Part shown: positions 20,618 through 32,005 of the stretch, piece by piece
Position numbering within the stretch: the first letter of the stretch is position 1
Layout of the letters: each line of letters opens with the position of its first letter
Origin: Nemania diffusa
Taxonomy: Eukaryota; Ascomycota; Sordariomycetes; Xylariales; Xylariaceae
Assembly: GCA_038501195.1 (NCBI GenBank)
Contig: JBBPUQ010000006.1
Location: forward strand, 1,054,001-1,118,000
Reading direction: 5' to 3'
Length of the DNA stretch: 64,000 nt
Position numbers and translations under genes: made by a program
The notes under the pieces: generated by a model
Seen by the model: the letters and a program-made list of their open reading frames with translations, nothing else
What the model was told of the DNA's origin: nothing
The model's database searches: none

Positions 20618-23600
20618 CTCGCCCCCTTATGTAAGCCTAACTTCTCGCCTACGTTATCTCTACTATTATATTATCGTAGACATCTTCAAAGCAAGCGAAG
20701 TAGGGCATCACATTTAAGTAAAATGGCTGAGTATAGGTCAATATTTGGATTCGTGGATATGCCAACTCTGTTTCGTGTGGCCAGGAAGCAGACGTATTCT
20801 TGGCTTAACACGTTTGTCCGCGACTTGCCCAAAATGGCGACTCCTCGTTGATGTTTGGGGCCGGTTAATGCTAAGACGTCACCCCAAAATGCTTGGGTCC
20901 CGTTCAGAAATCCCCCGCCGGAGGAACAAATTTCCACGGATAATTGCAGCCCCAGTAAGTAGCGAGGTCTACTATTTAATGAATATCATGAATTCATTTT
21001 GCATCATGTAAATGGACGCTTCTCGGTGACGTATCTTTAAGTCTCACGAGCGTTGTCGTAGCCTAGAATAAGACGGTCGTAAACATACTGTAAAACTCGT
21101 CTCGATTATTTCCAAGGTTCGTTAATCTTTTACACTTGTTAACTCATTATAGCACGTTTCTAGCCACTCGTTGTATAATGGGCTTTGCTCGCGACGCATT
21201 CTGTAAGTATGGGTTCGTCGCTTGGGGCTTGTTCTCTCTCGGTCGCATCTCCGTAACCTAGATGGTTATAGTATTACTGGTGTCTACCTCCTCGGGTCAT
21301 TCTGGTAAAGAGATAGGCTGCTGTATACTTGCTTCGAAGTCACATAGTTTGCGACCGATCCTTCCCTGATCTCTTTTGGATTGCTCGTGCAGTAGTTTTG
21401 CCTTCTCGAGACATAGTACCATCATTCTTGCGCTACGTGCGACCGATAGTAATATTGCATAAGAGCACCGGTGGCTGTGTAGGTTTCTTGCCTACTTTTC
21501 AAAACTCCGAAGTTAATCGAGATGAGCGAAAGGTTCCGGAAACCCAACATAGCAAGTTCAGACGCGGATTTGTCGTAGGCTTAGGTCCCGCTAAGAGAAT
21601 ATGATGTATGAACCATGATTTGCTTCGTTATTCGGAGGAGTTAACGATGCATGAAAGGTCGCCCGCCGTTTTGCTGATCATCATCTGAGAATCGCTTTAT
21701 CGAAAGAGGGTGTAAAATGTAGGCTTGGAGGAGGGCGAGCGACCGTGATGCCCTAGTCGCTCAAGCTCAAGGCCCCTTGAGCTGTAGTTTGAGCTATTGG
21801 ACCTCTTACATTGATGGTCGCGATACGACTGCCTCCTGTCTCGGATAGAGTACGGAGTTCCCCCATGCGCTTTCAGCGAAAGTATACTGACTTTTCTTTT
21901 CAACTCAGTCTTAGACAATCTCGCTCAGCACGCAGTTCGGGCGACTTGAGGAGCTGGGTGTTATTGTCATTGAGAAATTTGACACGTTAAACAGCCCAAA
22001 GAGATCGCCGACGCGAAACCCAAGGACTATGATACCTCTGATCGTTAATGGGCGAATCATTGCGCTTCTAATTATCTCGCACGCAGAATTATTTTCAGCT
22101 AGTTGTGTTATGATACAAAGTGATTCATCCTGATAGGGCGGTGGTTCGACGGAGGCGCGAGAATCTGCATGGGCCAGTGGTTTACGGAGACCGAAACTTG
22201 CTGTTTGATACTGCTGCTGCAACGCCTCGACACTATAGAGTATAAACAGGGGTATAGCTGTAGGACTCAATTCGGCATTGACGTATTCTATCGCTAATAT
22301 AGCTAATGTGAGAATCTATACTGCTTGAGTTCGCCGTCGCTGAGCATGCCGTCAAACTGTATACTATGTATAACAATTAATATGCACTCTCCTTTTTGAT
22401 CCGACACAACTGCCATACTTACCGTTGTGCATCCACCCATTTTCATGCAGAGTCAATTAATCGCGACAAGTCCTAGAAATACAAGCGCGTTTCCAGTCAA
22501 AATGGCTGTCCAACAATATCACTTAGTAGTATCACTCGTATTGTGTCCGTACCAGTAGCATAGAGGGAACTTTTTAAAATTGAACTCAAGAAAGTTTAAA
22601 CTGCGTGATGAATCTAAGCATTATTCTCCGTAGTCCACTGCTGACTCGCGGCCATGCGGCCATTTGTACCGAGCTTTCGGCGTCTTCCGTAGCTCTCGCC
22701 TTATCGGCTGGGCATTATACCGCCCAGGCCCCCCCCGGGTCCTAGCGCCGGTAGTGTTTTCTTGGTCGTCTTTCTTTCTAGCCGTCTCAGCCTGTCGATC
22801 TTCTGCTCTTTTCGGGGAGCAGGATGCTATAATCAGCCTTACACTTACCCTAGCGAGATTTCAGAGGGGCTGTGGCGGTCCCAGCTGAAAGGTTAAGATA
22901 GTATTCTGTATTGCACCGGCCTAAAGTTTCTCATTCTTACATGACCGAATAGGAATTAGCCACTGCCTATGCTTGTGCTCATAATTATCAAAACTTGTAA
23001 TGCGATTATTTGCATATATCTTAATGCTCTATAGCAGATATGGAAATCGTAGTGGGAAAAATAGAGACACTTGTCTGCTGCTGACGTTCTCCTTCGCTAC
23101 AAGCCCCTAATATTCACATCAGTGTTCAACTGAACATCATCGACAGACGACTCGGCGGTGACTCAAAACCACAACTAGTTAGCTAACAGTGAAGATAATT
23201 TACGTCGACCCCACAAAGTACTCAGCCGTGATGTAGGCCTTTCCTGTCACTCCGCAGTAGTGGAAACTAGCGATGGCTTGTTTCGAGAAACCGTCGAAAC
23301 CATCTGCGTCCTAGCTGAATGTAGGTCGAACTGTCTCTGCAAGGTTGATCACTCACCAAAGGTCGGTGCATACACATTTGATATTGCGATCACTAGTAAG
23401 GGACGGATGGCTTCTCAGCGGCTCTAGAAAGACATTAAAAGGCGTCGACGCCTCAAGTCTTCGAGAAAGTTTAGAAGCAGAACTACAACCGCCTTTCCTC
23501 GATAGCTATTCATCTGATCTTTCATTCATTCATTCATTACACTTCCAGTCGCTCTTTCAGCCTTCTTAACTCACTTCAAGTCACTCATTCCAACCCCTTT

Positions 23601-23618
23601 CTTCATCCACCACTCACC
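20618..23618. other. Long gene-free intergenic region
   Basis: About 3 kb. It includes the GH43 promoter (right after 20617) and the PLAC8-family promoter, which contains a short TTCA repeat (23521-23538) and a C/T-rich leader up to the ATG at 23619. Frames at 20745-21011, 21329-21604, 21911-22270, 22664-22888 and 23345-23569 show no domains, and those with same-size partners on the other strand look like chance frames. Confidence 0.5.
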
Positions 23619-24224
23619 ATGTCTTACCCTGCCGACAAGCCCAGCGCGACCCGCGCCCTTCTCGACGACACCGACGTCCAGTTTTGGACGGACGCTCTCA
23701 ACGATGTCGCCGCGCGCCCCGCCGAGGTCCTCATGTCCTCGTCGCCAGAGGGCGCGGGCAGCTGGTTTACCAGCTTCTTCTCGTGCCTAGACCCCTTCGA
23801 CGAGTGCGCCGTGACCTACTGTCTGCCCGCGGTGACCTTCGGCAAGACGCACCACCGCATGACCAAGGACGTCAACCTTGCCGGCTACAAGCCCGTGAAC
23901 ACCTCCGTGAGTCGCCCTCACTCCTTAGCTTAGAGCATGGGATAGCGGTCCTAACCAAGAGCCCTATAGTGCCTGTTCTTCTGCGGTGCCTCCCACTGCG
24001 GCGGCTGGTGGCTGCCTACCCTGCTCCAGCGCGTCGAGATCCGAAAGCGCTACAATCTGCAGGGTAACTTCCTCGTCGACCTCGCGACCTCGTGCTTCTG
24101 CCACACTTGCGTGCTCGTGCAGAACGGCAAGGAGGTGGCGCACCGCGCCACCTCCAAACTGGATACCACCGGCTACCAGGCGAACCCACAGACCATGGCC
24201 TACCCCTCAGAGCACAGAATGTGA
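23619..24224 (+). CDS. PLAC8/DUF614-family cysteine-rich protein
   Basis: Two exons, 23619-23906 and 23970-24224, joined across a 63-nt intron (donor GTGAGT, branch CCTAACC, acceptor TATAG), giving 180 aa. The ATG has a good context (CACCATGTC). Family features: a SCLDPFDECAVTYCLPAVTF stretch (55-74), C97 and C101 opening exon 2, RVEIRKRYNL (117-126) and the CFCHTC motif (138-143) followed by VLVQNGKE. PLAC8 proteins are small cysteine-rich membrane-associated proteins linked to cell size control and metal handling in plants and animals; fungal members are uncharacterised. The model ends MAYPSEHRM. Just past the stop, another frame encodes a cysteine-rich tail (about 24221-24289); see findings. 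Confidence 0.82.
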
Positions 24225-26233
24225 GGACGTGCGGCGGGAAGACGTGCTGCGGGCGCTGCGCCGCGGACAAGATCATGAAGGGAATTTAGATTGCGATGAA
24301 TATATTCGGTTTTATCATTTCGGGACATCTCTTAGACCACGACATCAAGCTAATCATGACTAATTATGAGACATACCACCCCATATGTATCGAGACGGTG
24401 TGAGGAACGGGCACAACTTGTTGTAGTCTATGGGGACTGGTATTTTTATGTATTTGCAGCTCATTTTCTTTTGCATTTTATATACACAGCTATTCTCTTT
24501 TATTAGTCTATACTCTTAGTTTTCAAGGCCGGCCCTCAAGTCCTATACTTCCCCCCAGCTGTGTTAATTAGACTAAAGGAAGCATCTTAGTAGTTATGTC
24601 GCGAAGATATCGATGTAGTATACTCACATTCCGTCGTATAAGAAGTCCTCTTTCACAGTTGCTAAACCAAGCGATATCTTCATCATTCACGGCCTACTAC
24701 GGCCCACGAACTGGTAGAACTAATACCTCATCACGCCGCGTCATTACAAATGCTCATATCAACCTTGTCGAGCTAATAAACTTCAACCTTTAGGACGACT
24801 TCGAGTCAACTCGCTCCTATAAATAGTTACTAATCAACATGGTGTTAGATCTGGTGAATAAGTCATTCTATAAGCACTAGGTTGCGAGTTCATTCCTAAA
24901 TACAAGCCACTCACGCAAGACGCCCCCACTGCACTCCGACCGTAGATTTTAAGCGTGTCCGCATATCGGAGGAACTGGAAAGGATGATCAACACGTCCAA
25001 AGCGAAGGGCTTGAGCCAGAAAAGCGTGGGCAGCACTTACTTGAAGGGCGAGAAGGATATCCAGGAGCTTTATAGGAGAAATAGGTATAATAAAGACTTT
25101 TGTCCGGGGTTGTTATTAAAGGGCAAACGGGGAATGCGTTTCAGAACATTATTCCAGAGTGTAAGAAGGTTATAGTGTAAGGGTCAAAACGAACCGATAA
25201 GATAACATTCTCTATACAGAGGTTTGCATTTTTCAGTACAGGGATTCGGAAGCCAGCCATCATATAGATACGCTATCGAAGATTCCTCATCCTACTATTG
25301 CTTACCGCCGAGGTACTCACCTAGAAAGGGAGCTATGTCTACGGCGCTAGCTAGAGACTAACATCTTTCATCCTAGGTTTCTTATTTATGCTTCAGACTG
25401 TTTTTGCGTGACGTAGTAATAGAAAGCTGAAGTGGGGTGAGTGCTGTCATAAAGTAATTAGACACTATAAAGTAGTTATATCTATTATATGTATAGGGCC
25501 TTTGTGATGAAATAACATTTCAGCTCTACCGGTTTTCTCAGTATACTAGTATTTCAACACTCTGGTCCCCTTAGGGACCTAGAGGGTCCGTAATCAATGA
25601 ATTGCTCTATTTACCCCCATAATATCCCCCCTATACCCTTCTTCCTAGCTGCTCCATGTCTTTTATTCACTCTATGACATAACCCCTTGACAGGCGTGTT
25701 AGCCCCCAATAGTGGATTGGTTTCCCTAGATTTTCGCGATGTTTTCAAGTACAAGAGAGTGCAACGATAGTTTCATAATAATCTAAGGTAGGGACCGAAG
25801 TAATCGCTAAGGAAGGTGGTGGCTAAAAATCAACGCAAAAATAACACCCAGTATAGCACCCTTTGTAGTATCCTCTTGAGTCATACGTACCCTTGTGATC
25901 GTATACTCACTTTCACTAGCCCTACTTCAACATTAAGAAAGCAATGCCGTAGATCCAGTCTTGGGAATATAATTAACTTAAAAGCCCAGAACCAAATTGT
26001 TACTCCGCCTACAGTAATCCCCCCATCTTCTGTCTGATCTCCTATTAAGAGTCACTATCCTTACAGAAACGTTACCCCTGGTCATTGATCGATTGCTCAA
26101 AGCTTTCTAATATTAAATCAATAGTTGCAGCAGAGCCATTGCTGATCACAGCGCCGTAAAGTTCGGCAGATATTTCTGAAGAGCCATGCCATGAGTAACT
26201 CTATTAATCATAATATCAGAGATAGGTCACTTA
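24225..26233. other. Intergenic region with a possible gene fragment
   Basis: About 2 kb. The 3' end of the PLAC8 gene lies in the first few hundred bases. At 24940-25173 an open frame reads RVRISEELERMINTSKAKG and then a charged tail; it could be a decayed exon but has no partner exons or recognised family. The rest (25200-26230) is TA-rich with stops in all frames. Confidence 0.4.
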
Positions 26234-26529
26234 CTAGTCCCAGAACTGTGCGCCGATCCCAAACAAATCTGCTTCCTGTTGGGTTGTTGGGATAGTAGAG
26301 TTAGGTTCTCGGTTTTCGGTAGTCTTGTCCATGTTGGATCGGTCAGATGCCTCCCCTCCTTCTTGTACGCTTTTCTGTTTGTTCTTTTCCAGAGTGATCC
26401 CATTCTGGGACTTTTCGGGTTGGGCTTCGGCATAATGGACTTGAGGCTTGCTCGATGACCTAGAATATGTTAGCAACTGTAGATGTATGGGCCACTACCA
26501 GTTAAAGAATAGGATTGAAGAACAGACAT
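26234..26529 (-). CDS. Possible small hydrophilic protein with intron inside its start codon
   Basis: The long exon (26459-26234) is open and ends ADLFGIGAQFWD before a TAG. It begins right after an excellent 3' splice site (GCTAACATATTCTAG). A 68-nt intron from 26527 to 26460 (donor GTCTGT, non-canonical but acceptable) would join AT at 26529-26528 to G, creating ATG and then SSSKPQVHYAEAQPEK. The 75-aa product is polar and charged, with no signal peptide or membrane segment and no family I know. Alternatives: a donor at GTAGTG would give only a 39-nt intron and a different, more basic frame; or this is the internal exon of a longer gene. A GTAAGT directly after the stop leaves room for alternative splicing. 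Confidence 0.4.
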
Positions 26530-28151
26530 CTTGTTATAGGAGCACTCGGCAAGATTGAGACGCCCGGTATGTATAAGATAGAATAGCTATATAGAATGTG
26601 GTATTTAAGGGATAGATGTGTATGCTTCGTGATAGAGCGAGGTTTGAGCTAGAGATGGGAGATCAATGAGTACTTATAGACATCGAGCGTGCAGTCTCTG
26701 CCTCACATCGGGCATCTTAACACCGTACTCTCACACCAGATATTAGTGACTGGAAAGCCATTACTACACTTTCCATCACTCCTTGATTTGCCAATATGAA
26801 AGACTCGGGGACATTTCCTGTCCAGAATCTACCCAATGGTTATTTTACTCCTTAAAAAAAGGCCGTTTGCTTGAAGCCGTGTGTCCATAATCTAGCCAAT
26901 CACTGTTGAGGATCTACGTCAGCCGGAATTAACGCTGTGCCATTCGGATCGGAACACGCTCCGGCATCGCCCAATACAAGGAAATATTCGGCACAGGTTA
27001 GTGATCTTGAGCCTAACCAGGAAACACGCGAAGTTGTCCGTGACATACGATACAGGAGAAGTTAAGGGGTGGACGACGTAGAAGAGGCTTCCTCAATAAG
27101 ACTAGGCCGTGTTTTGGCTGACAACATTCCAGCCATTTACCGCTACTGTACGAAGATTTCATTGCACAAGAAATTGGACATAGTTGAAGAGATAACAATA
27201 ACACATTCTGCGGATCTACCCTTAAGTAACAGTAGCGATGTGCCTAGGCCAGATAATACTCGGAGTGGCAGCCGGGCCGTGAACACGGAGAGCCTCAAAA
27301 GACGTCCTGGTGCATGTCATGTTTCTAAGCCGACAACGAGCATTACCGTGATAATAACCTTATTCCTACATACTGTCACTATAGTGAATATTATGAGACG
27401 TGAAGTTTTAGCCAAAGAAATCGCAGTTCACAAAGCATGGGACTAGAACCTAGTTTGGATCTTCTAGCCCCTTGAGGCTGTGCAATTCTGTGGCATGTAC
27501 TTACCAACACTGACGAGCGAATTGGTACACATGGCCCGAGTTTCATTTGAGATACTGGGAATGTACGAACTAGTTAAGCCTAGAGGAGTTACCGAGAACC
27601 GGAGAAACATGATCTCTTGATTGGTCGGGATTTGGCTATTCGGGAATTCTGAGGCAACGGCCGTGCAGCAAGCATATGGCCCATGATTAGCTAGACAAAG
27701 TCATTTACAGTAGGGCTGTAATAAGCAGTTACCCATGTGAATAAGACAAGTATGCTGGTGTCCGCAGCATCTGCGCCACTGGGTTGCGTTCGGTCTGCGG
27801 CCTTCGAAGTACCGTCATTTTGATTTTATTGGCTAGATTTTGTCCGTCTGCATATATACACATTGAAATAATGCAAGGAAAAGTCACAATGTCGCATTGG
27901 TAGGCAACCGTCCGGTAAGGAGAAAAGCGGGGAAAGTGTGGTAAATCCATCAAGACCTCCTAGCTTCGCTGAAGAGAAAGGTAAATACCTAAGTATCTTG
28001 GTGCTTAACCTTGGGCAAGCTATTCAGTGCGGACAGGGCTCCCGTTTTTATTCGGCTTGTTCTCTCTTGGAGTACTTCGCGGTTCCGAAAGCTCTCTTTA
28101 CAATAGTTCCCTTCCTGTAGCTAGTTTACATATCTTCGGGTTTCCCCAAAA
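26530..28151. other. Intergenic region
   Basis: About 1.6 kb. The first 200 bases are probably the promoter of the small protein above. A frame at 27069-27446 starts with GTG and has no recognisable domain; frames at 27729-27953 and 27938-28120 are likewise not credible. The last 150 bases form the promoter and leader of the Clr5-ankyrin gene. Confidence 0.45.
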
Positions 28152-31100
28152 ATGAATATTCAGCCATCATCGACGCCTCAGAGCGTGATATATGCCACTG
28201 AGCCCAAAGACTTGAGTATTTGGTTTAGCTATCATGATCTATTCCGTCGCCTATATATTGAAGAGAGTAAGTCCTTGAAGCAAGTCAAGGAAATCGTGGA
28301 GACAAATCACGGCTTCCCAGAGACAAAGTAAGTTAAGTGCCAGAATCAGGTTGCGCTTGACATGCGCATTTTCCCTAACACCCTTTTCTTCAGCTTAAAG
28401 GTATACGAACGCATCCTGCGCGATGATCTAAAACTGCGAAAAAATCTCAGCTCACAGGATTGGGCTGCAATACGCTCTCATCTTGCAAAGCGGAAAAGAG
28501 AAGGAAAGGAGGCTTCTCAGATTCTGTTAGATGGTAGAGTTGTTGACCCTAAAAGGGTCGAGAAAGAAGTAAGAAGGCATCAAAATAAGAATAATCCAAC
28601 ATCAGCCCTTCCAAGGGGTATACGTATTAGAAGTCCAACGCCACCTTTGGCACTCGAACCAATTTCTCGAGAACTGGGTCTTTCTCGCCAGCCACTACAA
28701 ATTGAATTTCCTTTGACCTTCTCGCCTCCAGGACAACCGCTGCAAGGGCATATGTTCCTTGCACCGGGGCGATCTCACTCCGAACTGCGACTGAACTCAC
28801 CTCACCTAAAGTTTTCCTTGCTTTTCAGAGAGTTTTGTAGGTCTTAACCTACGCAGCTGCTACGGCTCGCAACTAATTTTTGGGATTCAGGGCAACCTAC
28901 AACTGTACCTCACCCTACTCTTCAAGTCTCTACAAATGTTGACATCTTCCATCTGTTGGAGAGAGTGTGCTTCGCATTATCAAACAAGCTCAACGATGAA
29001 TTGGAAAAAGAAAGCCTCAAGACACTTTTCAATTGGATCGGGAAGGACCCTAGTATCAGTATTCTTACGACATTTTTCTCCCTTGAGTCACCGGTGGCAG
29101 CCGCCGTGTGGGACGGCTTGATTTATCATACGTGCCGATTGCGAGAAGGGCCGGCGTTCTGCGCTCTCGTCAAAATAGGCCTTCAAGGGAAGTGCGGAGC
29201 CATGGCCAACTCCTCGCTTAGTGCCTACTTGAGCATTGCCGCACATCTCGGGACCGACTTGGCCTGGAAGGCAGCATCAGATCTCCTTACGAACGGCGCT
29301 GATCCGAATGGGCCGGTCTACAACTCTTTCGAGATTGGAGACTATAACACGTCCATTCAGATAGCCGCAAGAGCGGTCGATAGACCCATGATGGAGATCC
29401 TGATACAACATGGTGCTCGGATTGATGACAAATATTACGATGACATTCCGAAGTCGAGATACCGGAGTCGAGAGAGCCCGTTGGCAATTCTTCTTAGGAC
29501 TAAGAACAAAAACGGCCAAAATTCTACACGCCAAATCGAATGTCTTCGCCTGCTATTGGATTCTGGGTCTCAGTTCCCGGACTACAGACGATATTTCGAA
29601 GACTTTGATGATTCAGGGCCCTGTCCGGGGATCGGGCGATTACACAAAATTGGTTGGTGCAAGGATAAACATCATCGATTTTTACTGGATGACACCTGGA
29701 AGCGTAGCAGAGATCTCTACTTGGCAGCTGCACCGCATTCTCGCCGAGTCACGCAGTCTGTTACAGTTCCGGGGATTTTGGACGCCGCACGTATTAGTAT
29801 TGACAATCTTGAGCTGTACTTAGCAAGCCGACAGACGCAAGAAAGCAGTAGTAAAGTGCCAAATCGGAAGCTATGCCTTGAAGTCGCCCTCTCCAAAGCG
29901 GCCGGCAATGGTGATGTCCAAGCTGTGACAAACCTGCTCAAACTGGGGACTGATACCAATACTGATTTCTTCGTCAACTGCTCTAGGCGTGAAAACAAAC
30001 ATCGAGACTCGAAGTTTTTCACGTCTGCTAATTTGCGGCCGGTCTTGCAGGCTGCCATGGCGAAGGACATCGAGGTCTTGGGGGTCCTTGTGACACACGG
30101 CGCTGACATTAACCGATGCGAGACGCTAATGGCGGCGATTCAGCACCCAGCGTCGAATAGAAAGGAAGACACGAACTGGGCTATAAAGAGGCTTCATACG
30201 GTTGAATTTCTGATCAAGAATGGTGTTAGAATGGATAAATTTGGTGCTAGTGCACTAGATGCTGCCCTAAGACCACCTCGGCATAGATATGCTCTAGACT
30301 CTATGAAGTTCGATCCTCACCTCGCCGAGATTCTCCTTGATGCGGGCCGAGGCTTGAACGAAAAGCTGTATTCTCAAGTCAGGAACGATCTATTATTCAA
30401 CTTGGTTCATCAAGACGCCGACTTGGAGACGATCAAGTTCTTGGTGGATCGAGGAGCCGAGGTCCACTCGAACCCGGATGTTAACGGTGGTACCATGATG
30501 GAGAATGCCTTTTATTACTTCGCAGAAGACCCGGACCAAGGCCACTCGGAGTTAATCACGTTTCTCCTCGAGCACAATGCTCATGTCGATATCCGGATGC
30601 TTTGCAGAATCCTTGGTCGAGTATTCGATTGTCACTGGACTACGGAATCCCGGGCAGAATTTTGGCGACAATTCGAAATCCTTCTCAGCCATTGCACAGT
30701 CGAAGACGAATCGGAAAAACAGCTTCCGCTGGTTTCTCGGCTCATCAACTTATCTGCTCAAGATTCCATCATCGAGCACGTCATAGCGCTTGGCTTTGCT
30801 GTGGAGTATGGCGACTACAGAAAGGAATTCGCCATTCCTCTGAGTCGGGACCGGGATGATCCCCCCCTGATGATGGCCGTCTATTCGGGTCGATTTGACT
30901 TAGCAAAAAAGCTCATCGCCTATGGGGCGAATGTTCATTCTTGGTGTTGGCACGATCAAAATGACCTGGCCTACAGGCACTCGATACCTGGGCCCCGGAC
31001 TGTCTTGGAAGCAGCCTGTAGGTGCGGAGGATGGGATAAGGACGAAGACCAGGCAGGTTTCGCTGAGCAGTCGCTCGAGTTCGTCGACTATCTTCTTCAG

Positions 31101-31625
31101 ATGAACGTGCAAGTAAACTGTTCGACTAAGGAGCCTGGGATGCCAGCGCTACATCACGCTGCCCTTAGAGGCAGGCTGGACATCGCTTGCAAACTGTTGG
31201 ATCATGGGGCAGATGTGAACGCATTGGCGATATCTGTGCCGCTTATGACCTCTCGCCGCAGACATGGATATGCTCTAGGTGCGCGTGCACTAGACCTGGC
31301 AGCATTTGAGGGTAGGGTTGAAATGGTTCAACTATTGATCGATGCCGGAGGTCGAAGTGGCACTCTTGGAAGCACTGGACTTGATGGGGCTGTAAAGCTG
31401 GCAACAGAAAGTCACCACACTGGTGTTGTTGAACTACTTAAAAGCTATGATCAGCGCTTGAGGGGAGAGTGTGACGGGTTGAATGACGACTACTTGGCAG
31501 ATGTTAAGGGGATGGGCAAAGATGGTGGAGACTCCGATTGGGGTCCGAATACCTCTGAAGAGTATCCATATTTAACCCAGGACACTGGGTCAGACTGTGA
31601 GGACTTGGCTACCTGGTGGGAGTGA
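28152..31625 (+). CDS. Clr5-domain ankyrin-repeat protein
   Basis: Three exons: 28152-28327, 28394-28836 and 28891-31625; introns of 66 nt (branch CCCTAACAC, acceptor TTCTTCAG) and 54 nt (branch AACTAAT). Phases close to give 1117 aa. The N-terminal Clr5 domain is split by intron 1: WFSYHDLFRRLYIEESKSLK, NHGFPETN, then LKVYERILRDDLKLRKN, with a basic tail (RVEKEVRRH). Clr5 is a fungal helical domain named after a fission-yeast silencing factor and is common at the N-terminus of ankyrin proteins. Ankyrin repeats occur from about 300 to 1050; the best preserved are GRFDLAKKLIAYGANVH (about 873), PALHHAALRGRLDIACKLL (958) and ALDLAAFEGRVEMVQLLIDA (1006). There is no signal peptide. The C-terminus is acidic. 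Likely role is protein-protein recognition. Convergent with the next gene. Confidence 0.85.
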
Positions 31626-32005
31626 CCCAGCAAGGGAGACTGCTTTAACCTCATGTCAACTGGGAACAGGAGGCGTCTAGTTTCATGGTTTTTCTAATCA
31701 TCATTAACATGAATGAATCAAGGATGGTATTAAGATCTAAAAAAGTTTGAAGGCTACGAGGAGTAAGAGTCAGACAAATTAGATCTCAAGTAATCCAATA
31801 TGGAGATGGAAAAAAAAACCCATAATTCGAAAGAAAAGAAAATTATTGAATTTGAGACAAGGGCGCGGCTCTCAGGAGCTACTTCAGGCGCTTCGTGTCG
31901 GGTGCTGATATCTCCAACTGTCATACTCGACGATCAATAAAGAAAATTTCTTCCCGGAGTGGCCGATTGGCTTATTTTAGATATCTGATATAATTAATTA
32001 CCCGC
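31626..32005. other. Short convergent intergenic gap
   Basis: About 380 bp between two convergent stops (31625 and 32006), holding both 3' UTRs. AT-rich with A-tracts such as GGAAAAAAAAACCC near 31809 and TAATTAATTA near 31992. No gene. Overlapping antisense 3' transcripts are possible. Confidence 0.6.

Noticed and set aside
24984..25175. A charged 63-codon frame as an independent gene
   Set aside because: Its frame extends upstream without a start, and no family is recognised; kept only as a possible fragment.
27069..27446. A 125-codon frame
   Set aside because: Begins with GTG, no domain, and surrounding sequence has no splice partners.
28956..31625. A stand-alone ankyrin gene starting near 28956
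   Set aside because: There is no ATG there (the codon is TTG). Splicing at 28836/28891 joins it in phase to the Clr5 exons.
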